Notes under the pieces: generated by a model | Told to the model about the DNA's origin: nothing | What the model saw: only the letters and a program-made list of their open reading frames with translations | The model's database searches: none | Shown: in pieces, positions 30,703 to 39,738 of the stretch | How positions within the stretch are numbered: the stretch's first letter is position 1 | Layout: every line of letters starts with the position of its first letter | DNA from: Diaporthe sp. PMI_573 | Taxonomy: Eukaryota; Ascomycota; Sordariomycetes; Diaporthales; Diaporthaceae | DNA length: 64,000 bases | Direction: 5' to 3' | NCBI GenBank assembly: GCA_021399435.1 | Contig: JAJTUP010000073.1 | Location: 1 to 64,000 of the forward strand | Made by a program: the position numbers and the translations under genes

Positions 30703-32550
30703 ATGGCTACCGTCATAACAGAGAGCCCCATTCGATCCACGCTCGACAACCGCTCGTACTGCTTGACCAGGCTCCCCAACGACCTCGATGTCCAGTGGGT
30801 GCATAATCCCGACGCCGAGAAGGCCTCCGTGGTAATGACAGTACCGTCCGGCTGGCTCAACGACGGCAGCACCCAGGGTATTGGCCATGCCACGGAGCAT
30901 CTTCTCACCATGGGATCTGTCAAGGTAAAGTCAATGCCTCAATGTTCATCGTGCCAGGGTGCTAACACAACCGCAAAGTACCGAAGCCGTAGCGAACTCA
31001 AGCAGCGAATCGAAAAGTATCGCGGACATACGAATGCATTTACCGACATTGACCATACCATGTACTATTTCCAGATTACCATCAACCCAAAGACTGGCGA
31101 GGAGCTGCTGGATGTTGCCGATGTCCTCTTCCAGGCCTTCATCAAGCCTGGATTCGAGCCCGAAAATGTAGAGGACGAGCTTGTCAACATTGAGTCCGAA
31201 TATCTACGCGCTCTACCCAATGATCGTTGGAAGGTTGAACAGGTGCAGGGATCGGTATGCAACCCCGCGCATCCTTGGTCGTCGTCCTTCGGGTGCGGAA
31301 ACCGGGAATCGCTAGGGGAACCGGCCGTCCTCCTAGCCAGAGTGTCTGAGCACCACAAGAAGTACTACAGCGCACGCCTTATGAAGTGCGTGGTGAGCAC
31401 TCCGCGCCCCATCTCATGGATGCGGGAGAGTCTTGAAGGCACCCTCTCCGAGATCCCGAACACTGGGGCCAGCGAGAAAGATTGGGGCCATATCCCCCTC
31501 TACCGCGCGGAAGATCTCGGAGAGGAGTTGTTTGTAAAGTCTATCCAGGACTTGGACAATCTCATGATCGACTTCTTTTTCCCCGGCAAAAAAGAGGCCG
31601 GCTACTCGGCCAGGGGGGGGTATATGGCCGACCTTATTGCCCAGGAGGGAGAGGGAAGCATCACCGCCCTACTACTCTCGAAACAGCTAATAAACTCCCT
31701 CTACGCAGGCACATCATACCAGCAAGCCGACTCTTGGAGGCTAACGGTAGACCTAAAGCTGACCAAGACCGGAGCTGCCAAGCCCGAGTCCGTAGTGCTG
31801 AAGGTGCTGCAATTCATCGCCCGCGTATGTGCCGAGGAGCCGCAGAGGGAGCTGGCCGAGGAGCGTGCCAGGATGAAGCAGAAGCGTTTTTGTACGCATG
31901 GGGTCCCAGACCTTCGGCATGCTATGAATATTGGCCAAAACATGCTTCTCCCGCACCTAAAGGCCGAGAACTTCGTTTACGGGGACCGCGAGACCCGCGC
32001 TGCAGACTGGTTCGACGCCGAGCTCATCAAGGCGAACGCGAGCTTGCTGCGACCCAAGAACATGCGGCTCACCTTCCAGTCCCAGAAGGCCCTGGCCCAG
32101 GCCCCTGCCGGGCAGCCCATGCATGAGGAGAAATGGACCAAGACGCAGTGGTGGAGCCGCAAGATCTTGCCCGACCACATGGACCTGTATTGCCAGCCCT
32201 TTACTGTTCCCGCCGACCAGCTGCCTCCCACCCTCCACCCGCCAGCCCCCAACCGATTCCTCACCAAGCGCGACTTCGAGAGCGAAATGCTCGGGCGGCT
32301 GCCTGGAGAGCCCGCACAACAGGCACAGGGACCCCCCGTACAAGGCACCAAACCACCAAGGGCACTACGCTTGGACGACCAGGTGGAGCTTTGGTACTAC
32401 AAGGCGCAGGTGAAGGATCTAATGCATTTCCGGCTGTGGCAGTATTACGTCCGCGGCTTGCCAGTCCCCGAGATTGTCAGTCCGCATGCTCTCAGACTGC
32501 CACGAGGCCTTGCACAAAAGTCTAGACAAGTTCATCGACCGCTGGCTTGA
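30703..32550 (+). CDS. M16A metalloprotease (insulysin-like), 3'-truncated
   Basis: Exons are 30703..30924 and 30979..32550. The 54-bp intron (GTAAAG, CTAAC branch, CAAAG) is a multiple of three and stop-free, so it also reads through. The spliced product joins TMGSVK to YRSRSELKQRIEKYRGHTNA as in the family. The inverted zinc motif HxxEH is present (GHATEH), and the distal Glu ligand is in VNIESEY. HPWSSSFGCGNRESLG and HHKKYYSARLMKC are also conserved. The protein (597 aa spliced) stops within the middle domain, while insulysin-type enzymes are about 1000 aa. Its end overlaps the next gene's start by 77 bp. The catalytic half is intact, but the truncation probably abolishes the closed chamber. 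Confidence 0.75.
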   Translation: MATVITESPIRSTLDNRSYCLTRLPNDLDVQWVHNPDAEKASVVMTVPSGWLNDGSTQGIGHATEHLLTMGSVKVKSMPQCSSCQGANTTAKYRSRSELKQRIEKYRGHTNAFTDIDHTMYYFQITINPKTGEELLDVADVLFQAFIKPGFEPENVEDELVNIESEYLRALPNDRWKVEQVQGSVCNPAHPWSSSFGCGNRESLGEPAVLLARVSEHHKKYYSARLMKCVVSTPRPISWMRESLEGTLSEIPNTGASEKDWGHIPLYRAEDLGEELFVKSIQDLDNLMIDFFFPGKKEAGYSARGGYMADLIAQEGEGSITALLLSKQLINSLYAGTSYQQADSWRLTVDLKLTKTGAAKPESVVLKVLQFIARVCAEEPQRELAEERARMKQKRFCTHGVPDLRHAMNIGQNMLLPHLKAENFVYGDRETRAADWFDAELIKANASLLRPKNMRLTFQSQKALAQAPAGQPMHEEKWTKTQWWSRKILPDHMDLYCQPFTVPADQLPPTLHPPAPNRFLTKRDFESEMLGRLPGEPAQQAQGPPVQGTKPPRALRLDDQVELWYYKAQVKDLMHFRLWQYYVRGLPVPEIVSPHALRLPRGLAQKSRQVHRPLA

Positions 32551-33364
32551 TCTTGCTAGAGAAGAGCCCTTCGAAATTAATGGTACGAGATGCTCCTCGG
32601 CTACAATCGAATCTGCGCAGTCTATAAAAAGTAGGGGCAGTGCTCCAGTAGATCTGGGTTCGCGAAGGGCAAACTACAGCCCAGACCAATGTTACAAGTT
32701 CGGATACAGAAAGTTCCCAAGTCTAGTCGTGGAGGTAGCCTGGTCGCAATCAGATGACGACCTCAGACAGAAGGCGAGAAACTACATTACATGGTCGAAA
32801 GGTGCTGTCAGGACGGTCGTCGCTGTATCGCTTCGGGACATCTGGAAATACGTCAATGAGGTGACCAAGACGAGAAGCGTCCGTGAGGAAGATTTCGATT
32901 ATGGCGCAGCCAGAGCCTTTATATACAGAAGCGCTACAGCAGATGGAACGGCCGGTGAGGTTCTGGCTGGTGAAGATCAGGTACGACAGGCTGTGATATG
33001 ACAACTGCACTGCGCTAACAGATATGGGTCGTCATAGATATTCAGAGACGAAACTGGCAATTTGGTTCTGGGTGCCGATTTGCACCTTTCACTTAAAGAC
33101 TTCATTCCGCAAGATGAGGCCAGAAAGGCCGGGAGGCTCGATAATCCCTGGCCGGAACTCATCATCGATTCTGCACAACTTCTTGCCTTCACAACAGATG
33201 CGTTGCGAACGCAATGGGTGGCACTGAGCCAAGGAGAAGAGGCGACAGTCACAAGCCCGAGCCCCGGACATGGGGCTCGCCGGCGCGTTCAACGACTTTC
33301 GCGGGACATCAAAAGTCTGGGTTCCACAATCATGCCATCCAGGTTGCGCTCTGGGCGTCGATAA
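32474..33364 (+). CDS. Uma2-like PD-(D/E)XK-fold protein, 277 aa, two exons
   Basis: Exons are 32474..32980 and 33038..33364. The 57-bp intron has GTACGA, a CTAAC branch and a TAG. The core reads SPDQCYKFGYRKFPSLVVEV, then AWSQSDDDLRQKARNYITWS and VRTVVAVSL. This is the pattern P-D...EV-x-x-S...K...Y seen in Uma2/DUF820-type restriction-endonuclease-fold proteins. After the intron comes GNLVLGADLHLSLKDFI. Related fungal proteins are widespread and uncharacterised. The first 77 bp overlap the truncated M16 frame, so the true start could be an upstream exon now lost. A decayed paralogue lies at 13.2 kb. Family-level confidence is moderate. Confidence 0.6.
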
Positions 33365-33452
33365 TGGGAACTACTCGCTTAACCATGTAACTGTTCTCAG
33401 GCTATTCTTCGGTATGTAGGCTAGGAATAACAAGATCATAAGCCGTATACCA

Positions 33453-33785
33453 TTATGATAAGTGAAAACCGCACAAAACGTCGGATCCGCGAGTTGAATA
33501 GACCACCCTAAATACTGCCCCTGTATTGGTATTAGGTGGGATGGTGATTATCAAGTCATTCGCTTTCGAGTCTATCCTGGAGAGGCTCCCATTGGGTGCT
33601 GAAAGGTATTTGGGGTAGTAAACAGAACCCAAGTTGCTTTGGTAGAAGGCTTGGTTACCGTTGTCAGGATCTAGGCCGAGTATGTATGCAAATATAGTGC
33701 CAGGGCTGGTATTGTGGAAATTGATCCCTAGTTCTGGAGTGTTCTCAGAACGGACTTCCTTCTGGCCCAGGACCTTGTCGTTCAT
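33453..33785 (-). pseudogene. GH64-like glucanase N-terminal fragment
   Basis: The 110-residue frame contains GINFHNTSPGTIFAYILGLD, FYQSNLGSVYYPKYLS and LIITIPPNTNTGAVFRVVYS. This resembles the N-terminal sandwich domain of GH64 glucanases (xFxNxS...VYAY..G, YYP, ...TIPP). The downstream catalytic part is not adjacent. The GH64 remnant at 8.1-8.9 kb has the same orientation and lacks exactly this part. Whether the two pieces come from one gene is unproven. Confidence 0.45.
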
Positions 33786-33924
33786 TTCGATGGTACGTGT
33801 GACGTCGTACGGAACTAACTAGGGCGGAAAGACCTTGTAAACTAATCATACATTGATATGGTGATATTATCATTTTGAGTCTGCGAAACGCGTAGCAAGG
33901 ATGGTTAGTTCGGATTATCGATAA

Positions 33925-35646
33925 ATGACGCGCTCCTTCAACGCCCTTGCCAGATGCCTTGAAATCTTTAACGACGACTGGACTTTCTCGGTCAAGTATA
34001 ACCCCGATCCAGGGTCAATCAAGGAAGCGCTTCAGCACCCAACCGAAGGCAGAGCGTGGCGGGAAGCCCTCTATAAAGAAATTGGGACACTGATTCGGAC
34101 AGGCACTCTGGCCTTTAGATCACGTGATGAGGCAAGGAAGGGACGCCTAATTGGAGCCAAGATAGTCACACACAGGAAGCGCGATGCCTCTGGGGTAGTG
34201 ACGAAGCTCAAAGTACGCGTGGTTGCAAAAGGCTTCACGCAAATCCAAGGGCTCGATTACAATAGCACCTTCGCCTCCACCGCACGAGCAACCTCGTGGC
34301 GTACGATCATCGCACTGGCGGCGGTTAGGAAGCACAAGATCCTACAGATCGATTTTGTGGCAGCTTACCTCAACGGCAAGCTCGAGTTCAGACTGTTCAT
34401 GGAGCTCTTCAACGAGCTGAAGCAGTATATGGCTGATTACCCAGCCGTGGCGGAAGAGATGGCCTATACGCCTGATTCCATCATTGAACTCCTTCGGCCC
34501 CTCTATGGCCTCAAGCAGGGAGGCCATGACTGGCAAAACACTGTTCGGGGCACAATGGAAGCCATGGGCTTCCGCACACTGAAAAGCGACTCTGCGGTCT
34601 ATCATAACGACCGTACAGGAGTCACTGTGGCGACACACGTAGATGACTTCCTCATCACGTCGCCTACAGAGCGGGCTAGCCAAGGAACAATAGACGAGCT
34701 CAGCCAACACTACGAAGCTGAAGACCTCGGCCTAGCCCAGTGGTACATTGGAGTCAAGATTGATCAGAACAACGATGGCATCGTGCTCTCACAGCAGGCA
34801 TACATCAAAAAGGTTCTATCAGATCACGGCTTTGCAGACTGCCGGCCCGCAGATACTCCGATGGCATCAGGGGCGCTTGCTTGCGCCGTCCCAAACGAAG
34901 CTTCGGCCTCTGATCAGGAGTGCCACGAGTACGCTTCGCTCGTGGGATCAGAGATCTACCCAGCGTGTATCACACGGCTGGATATCGCCTACACTACAGG
35001 TGTGTGGGCAAGGTTTATGGCGAACCCATCGCCGGCGCACCTACGGGGCGCAAAGCGGGTGCTCCAATACCTCCGACGTACGGCAGGACGCCGCCTTCGC
35101 TACCGATCAGAGGGCCCGGGACTGGGCCTACACACCTACTGCGACGCCTCGCATAACGACAATAAGGAGACAAGCAGGTCAACTATCGGGTTTATCATAA
35201 TGCTGGCAGGCGCCGCTATCAGCTGGTCCTCAAAGCTGACAACTCCTGTACCGCAATCAACGTGCGAATCAGAGTACTACGCGGCCTACCTTGTAGCCAC
35301 AGAGCTGGCTTGGCTGCGTGAGTTTCTTACGGAGTTGAACGAGGAAGAGTGGGTTCGGGAACCCATCATCGTCTATAGTGACAATCAGGCCATGATCACC
35401 GTCGCCAACAAGTGCGAGGTATCTAAAAGGACAAAGCACGTTATGGCCAAATATCACTATACCCGGGACGAGGTCAAGAAGGGCAACCTGGCTTTTGAAT
35501 ACGTCCCATCGCAGGATAATGTAGCCGACCTTCTAACGAAGTCACTGGATCGAGACACAATGGATCGGCTACTGATCAGAGCGGGCATGGAATGGAATGA
35601 CGCCGACGAGCGCCTTAGAGTGCGGCAAGGGGGAACCTTAGCGTGA
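33925..35646 (+). CDS. Ty1/copia reverse transcriptase-RNase H ORF, 573 aa (5'-truncated element)
   Basis: An open frame without lesions covers the RT and RNase H of a copia element. RT blocks are GFTQIQGLDYNSTFASTARA, QIDFVAAYLNGKL, LYGLKQGGHDW and the active-site box THVDDFLIT. RNase H shows D in YCDASHND, E in CESEYYA, D in VYSDNQAMI and the final SQDNVADLLTKSL. Gag, protease and integrase are absent upstream, and no LTR was recognised. It is on the opposite strand to the gag-pol at 23.5-26.1 kb. It is a fragment of an element, but the domain itself looks recently active. Confidence 0.85.
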   Translation: MTRSFNALARCLEIFNDDWTFSVKYNPDPGSIKEALQHPTEGRAWREALYKEIGTLIRTGTLAFRSRDEARKGRLIGAKIVTHRKRDASGVVTKLKVRVVAKGFTQIQGLDYNSTFASTARATSWRTIIALAAVRKHKILQIDFVAAYLNGKLEFRLFMELFNELKQYMADYPAVAEEMAYTPDSIIELLRPLYGLKQGGHDWQNTVRGTMEAMGFRTLKSDSAVYHNDRTGVTVATHVDDFLITSPTERASQGTIDELSQHYEAEDLGLAQWYIGVKIDQNNDGIVLSQQAYIKKVLSDHGFADCRPADTPMASGALACAVPNEASASDQECHEYASLVGSEIYPACITRLDIAYTTGVWARFMANPSPAHLRGAKRVLQYLRRTAGRRLRYRSEGPGLGLHTYCDASHNDNKETSRSTIGFIIMLAGAAISWSSKLTTPVPQSTCESEYYAAYLVATELAWLREFLTELNEEEWVREPIIVYSDNQAMITVANKCEVSKRTKHVMAKYHYTRDEVKKGNLAFEYVPSQDNVADLLTKSLDRDTMDRLLIRAGMEWNDADERLRVRQGGTLA

Positions 35647-35731
35647 TCCTACAGATCTATATGTACTGTACCTCGTTTTAGGCATTCAAGTTCTTAAGGC
35701 CCTATAGTCGCGGTGTCGTTCGGCGTACTAT

Positions 35732-36211
35732 ATGGCCACAGCTATCCCAATCGGAGTAATGGGAACCACCTTGGCACCAGAACTTTCCTACATAAGGACG
35801 TCACAACACATTACAGTACTCTACAGTACCAGGGCGAAACAATTGGGCTCAGAGATCGACAACGAATACGCTCGATACTGTGCAGAGGATGCTGTGAATA
35901 GTCCCTACTATCGGAGCCGGCCGATCAACTGGTGGAAGATCAACGCTGGCAGGTACCCGCGGCTATCCATGATGGCGGTCGACATGCTCAGTATTCCATC
36001 GTCATCTGCAGAGAGTGAGCGGACATTTAGCAGCACAGGAAGGATGACAACGCCACTAAGGAATCGATTGAGGAGGGAGGTAGTGGCGATGGCTCAGTGC
36101 ATCCGGTCGTGGAGTGCAGCTGGGATTTACACTCCCTCGCTGCCTCTGCTCAATATGAGCGATGGCCAGTGGATTGATGCACTTGCATCACACAAGAGTC
36201 AGGAGGATTGA
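35732..36211 (+). pseudogene. hAT transposase C-terminus (hAT-4)
   Basis: The frame carries the hATC dimerisation block: NWWKINAGRYPRLSMMAVDM, then SSSAESERTFSSTGRMTTP and VVAMAQCIRSWSAAGI. The N-terminal finger and most of the catalytic core are missing. The 3' flank contains an ATTCGATTCG-word cluster (36585-36770), likely this element's subterminal region. Upstream lies a copia fragment. Confidence 0.75.
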
Positions 36212-36584
36212 CAATAAAGAGATTATGTAGATCAACAATATCGCGGTACAGGAAATTATTAACTTATAGGTTTCCCTAGTCAGCCTTGCTTTCAGCCTAG
36301 CTATCAGCCTGCCTATTAACCTTATCAAAATGTTACAATAGGTGACAATCAAGTAAGCAGGGTCTGTAGGCCTGTTAGATCTCATTTTGGAACTCGTCTC
36401 ATACTGTTCACGTAGCGCATAGAAAAGCAGTAATGCCGATTGGTTTAGCCAGTTTCGACCTTGACAAGTAATACCCTTTCCCATCATACTTCTCAGTTGT
36501 GCACTTCCTGCAACTCCAAGCCTACTTCACAATTTTCTTATTAAAGCATACTTATCCCTGGCTAGAAATTGCATGACTGCCTAC

Positions 36585-36770
36585 ATTCGATCGAATCGGA
36601 ATCGAATTCGATGGGACCTTAGGATTCGATAGATATCGAATCTACGGACAGTGTATTCGATTCGTTTCGAATCTACGGAAAGTGTATTCGATTCGTTTCG
36701 AATCTTCGAACTCTTCATTCGATTCGAACACCGCCTCTTGGCATTCGATTCGATATATTCGATAGATGTC
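36585..36770. repeat. TTCGATTCGAATC word cluster, 3' of hAT-4
   Basis: Words ATTCGATTCG, TTCGAATC and GATATTCGAT recur about ten times in 185 bp, with a tandem unit (CGAATCTACGGA...GTGTATTCGATTCGTTT) present twice. The cluster ends where pogo transposase sequence starts. Confidence 0.75.
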
Positions 36771-36792
36771 CAACTCTGCTTCGAGTTCAACT

Positions 36793-37652
36793 CTGGCTGT
36801 ACGTACGAGCATAAAGGCGCAAAGTCAGTCCAGGCGAAGGCTGAGAAGAATGGCTGGGATAAGCGTCAAGTAACGCTTATCCTTTACCTCTTTGCTGATG
36901 GAAAACAGCGCCTCAAGCCGAAGATCATCTTCAAAGGCGCTAACGGCCCTACTGCACGTATCTATAAGCAAGAGAGTCACCGATACTCTCCTAACGTCAC
37001 GGTCGAATACAACGCCACAGCTTACAACAACGAGGAGTTGATGGAGAAATGGATCGATCAAGAGCTCCAGCCTATCGCTGAGGCACAAGGAGAACTATTA
37101 CTTGTCATGGATGTTGCTTCTTTTCATGTTACTTCTAGCATCAAAAAGAAGCTGAGGAAACTGAACGTTTTCACTGCTTTAATACCGACAGGGTGTACTA
37201 GTCTTCTTCAGCCATGCGATACTGCTGTGAATGGGCCACTTAAGCTTTGGCTTCAGGAGTTCACAGACGAGTATATTGCCCAGAAGGAGATCGATGAGAA
37301 GAGAGCTGGGAATCACGATTTTGCCTGGACGACCTCAGAGCGGAGGATAATGACGACTTGGGTGGTAGATAAAGCCATGATGCGGCTAGAGGAGAAGGCT
37401 GATATCGTCCGCAACGCTTTTATTCACACTGGAATAGCTGTACGGCCTGATCTTGATGAGAGGCATAGCCTACGGATCAAAGGATTCGACTTCACGCAGT
37501 ACGACTATTCTGGCTGGGAAACGGCTGAGGCTGTAGTGGACGAGGTCAGGCTCTTCGAGGAAGTACCTATCACTAGTCTGGATGACCAAGAGGAGTATAT
37601 TGCCCATGACGAAGTCGAGGCAATTCAGGAGTGCATAGTGGTGGCCTCATGA
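36793..37652 (+). pseudogene. pogo/Tigger-type DDE_1 transposase, C-terminal part
   Basis: The frame reads VTLILYLFADGKQRLKPKII, then LLVMDVASFHVTSSIKKKL (second catalytic Asp) and CTSLLQPCDTAVNGPLK (third Asp). The first catalytic Asp block and the DNA-binding N-terminus are missing. They are replaced by the palindrome cluster of hAT-4, which indicates a junction between two elements. The remaining C-terminus (SERRIMTTWVVDKAMM, RIKGFDFTQYDYSGWE) is intact. Confidence 0.75.
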
Positions 37653-37849
37653 GGACTTCCTCCAAGCAAAATTTGGTGGGGTGAAAAACGGGGCGATTTG
37701 CCCCTGTGGAGGCCCTGGTCAGTGGCTGGCCGCCATGCCACTACTGGCCTAGTGCAAAATTGAATTTTCTCAATTAATACGGTACTGTGGTCCTCTGGAT
37801 GTTCGGTTGGTCCGACCGTACACAAGCCATAGCAATCCATTATAAATAT

Positions 37850-37975
37850 GAGTACGGATATTCGGGCCCAAAAAATCGGATGTCGGGCCCATTCTCATGA
37901 CTAATCATGTGGCCCCATGTGCGCCAATTGTAATTTCACACCTATTCGCCATACTAAAAAAAAATGTCCCAACAC
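37850..37975 (+). repeat. Diverged left end of the 17-kb TIR element family
   Basis: GAGTACGGATATTCG and AAATCGGATGTCG, followed by GACTAATCATG and a TTCGCCATAC block, align over about 110 bp with 17101-17210. Only one end is present. Confidence 0.65.
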
Positions 37976-38094
37976 TGGTCATCATGCTACGCCATAAAGT
38001 ACAATGAAGCTGTTGGTACGGCCCTGATGCCGTAGGTCAGGGGTCTTTGCACGTGCAAATAGGGGCGAGCAAAAGCCGTACTGTTTGGGTACGG

Positions 38095-38230
38095 GTTCGA
38101 TTCTTGCTACCGAAGGAAGGAAAGAAGCTATCGTCGTCGTGGGCGCCGAAGCGCTTGGTGTAGTAGCCAGCCTTCTGCTGACTAAGCCCAGACCTGGCCC
38201 AGCAGCCAATCAGATTGGCTGCTGGGATGG
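38095..38230 (-). repeat. Dispersed repeat, copy B, with B-box-like motif
   Basis: This is the reverse complement of the repeat at 4844-4963. On the plus strand 38094-38104 reads GGTTCGATTCT, close to the RNA polymerase III B box. An A-box-like GTTGGTACGGC lies about 80 bp upstream. A tRNA-derived SINE origin is possible but weakly supported, because the other copy lacks the B box. Confidence 0.5.
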
Positions 38231-38428
38231 CTGGGCTACACCGAAGCAAAAATAGCGGTCCGTCGCGGACCGCCCTTTTTGAAGCCGTTTTCACCCATTT
38301 TTCCCATCGCTATTTCGATCAATCTGGAGCGAAGCCCATTTCGCCTTTTACTGTACTGTACAAATCACTCTGAATCTATCTTCTTTTCATCTTCTGGACA
38401 TATGGCGGAGAATTTAGGCTTGTGGCAG

Positions 38429-39738
38429 ATGTCTGGTGCGGCGCGCGGCGCTTCAGACGTCATCGACGTCATGGGAGGCGATTCCGAAACTCCGGGAGCG
38501 GGGCATCGCCGCCCCCAGCGCAAGAGGGTGAAAACGGCGAAGGCGATGGAGGCGATGCGACAGGAAGACGATATGGATTGGGAAGAGGAAAACGGCAGTG
38601 ATAGGGTGCTGAGAAACGACGAAAACCTCACAATTCGGGCTGCAGCCGCCGACGACGCGAGCGAGGCGAGCCGCGGCCCAGAACAACCCGTGGACCGTGA
38701 CTTCAATAAGAAATTGGACATCATGAAGGCAGAATTTCAGCTAGAGTTCAGAAAACTTAGGGATCAGATGACAAAGGAAGTCGCCAAAATGACGGCCCAG
38801 TTGGCCAAAGAACTATCGCAAGCGCGAGAGGAGCTTACGGAAGCTCGCGGCGAGCTCGAGAACACCAGGCTCCAGCTACGCGCCATGGCGGGAGCTCAAG
38901 GAGCCCCATCGGTTCGACCAGCGTATGCAGACGTCGCTCGACGCACCCCTCCGGTTAGCATTCCCACCCCGGCCTCCTCCACAGGTCGGGCGGCAACGCC
39001 AGAACCAGTGTTCTGCACGGTGGATGTGTCCAGGGTACCAGAGGAACACACTGGAGAAGCCACACCAGTGGCACTTCGCAAGCTTATCGAAAACGAAATG
39101 CGAGCACCTGGCGACCAGCCGAGTTGGCGTTGTGTTGCGGTGACGAAAGATGGAAGAAATGCCAACCGCCTTAGGATCATGGGCAGGAACGAAGAAGAAG
39201 TAAAGAAATCAAAGATATTATTGAAGCTAAGAAGGCGCCAGGTGCGAGAGTCCTTCGAGACCAGCTGTACCCAATCAAAGTCGACAATGTCAACCGCACG
39301 GCCGTCCTTGACTACGAAGGCAAGGTCCTCCCTGGGGCCGCTGAAGCTCTGGGCCGTGAGAACGACATACAGGTCGCCAAGGTGGCCTGGTTGAGTCGAA
39401 AAGACAGCGCAAAAGCGTATGGATCCATGGTGGTGTATGTCACCAAAACCGCTGACGCCAGAAGGCTCCTGAACGAGGGCTTCTTCTACGCCGGAGGTGA
39501 ATCTGGGTGTACGGGGGTGTTCGAGCGTCGGATGCGACCTGAACAATGCTACAACTGCCAGCAGATCGGGCATAAAGCTTTCCAGTGCAGGAACCCTCAG
39601 GTGTGTGCGAGATGCGCCAAGGAGGGCCACCGCCACGGCGATTGTGGTGAAGTGATTGCCAAGTGCGTCCTATGCGCCGGCCCTCATGAATCGTTCAGCA
39701 GAAACTGCCGGAAGCTCTATCCGTCCCGACATGAATAG
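38429..39738 (+). pseudogene. LINE copy 1 ORF1 (gag-like), one frameshift
   Basis: The frame starts MSGAARGASDVIDVMGGDSE, matching the MSG start of copy 3. It contains a coiled coil ([20 protein letters not shown]). A single-base loss near 39211 (GTAAAG-AAATCAAAG) shifts the frame. The next frame continues into three zinc knuckles: CYNCQQIGHKAFQC, CARCAKEGHRHGDC and [15 protein letters not shown]. It ends with a stop overlapping the ORF2 start (ATGAATAG). Confidence 0.8.

Noticed and set aside
30703..31000. Treating the M16 insert VKSMPQCSSCQGANTTAK as a protein insertion
   Set aside because: It has GT-AG ends, a CTAAC branch site and a length of 54 bp, and it falls between two conserved family blocks. 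An intron is the better reading.
36793..37975. Taking the TIR-like sequence at 37850 as the 3' end of the pogo element
   Set aside because: The sequence is in left-arm orientation relative to the 17-kb element, with element-like sequence continuing to its right. It therefore belongs to a different insertion.
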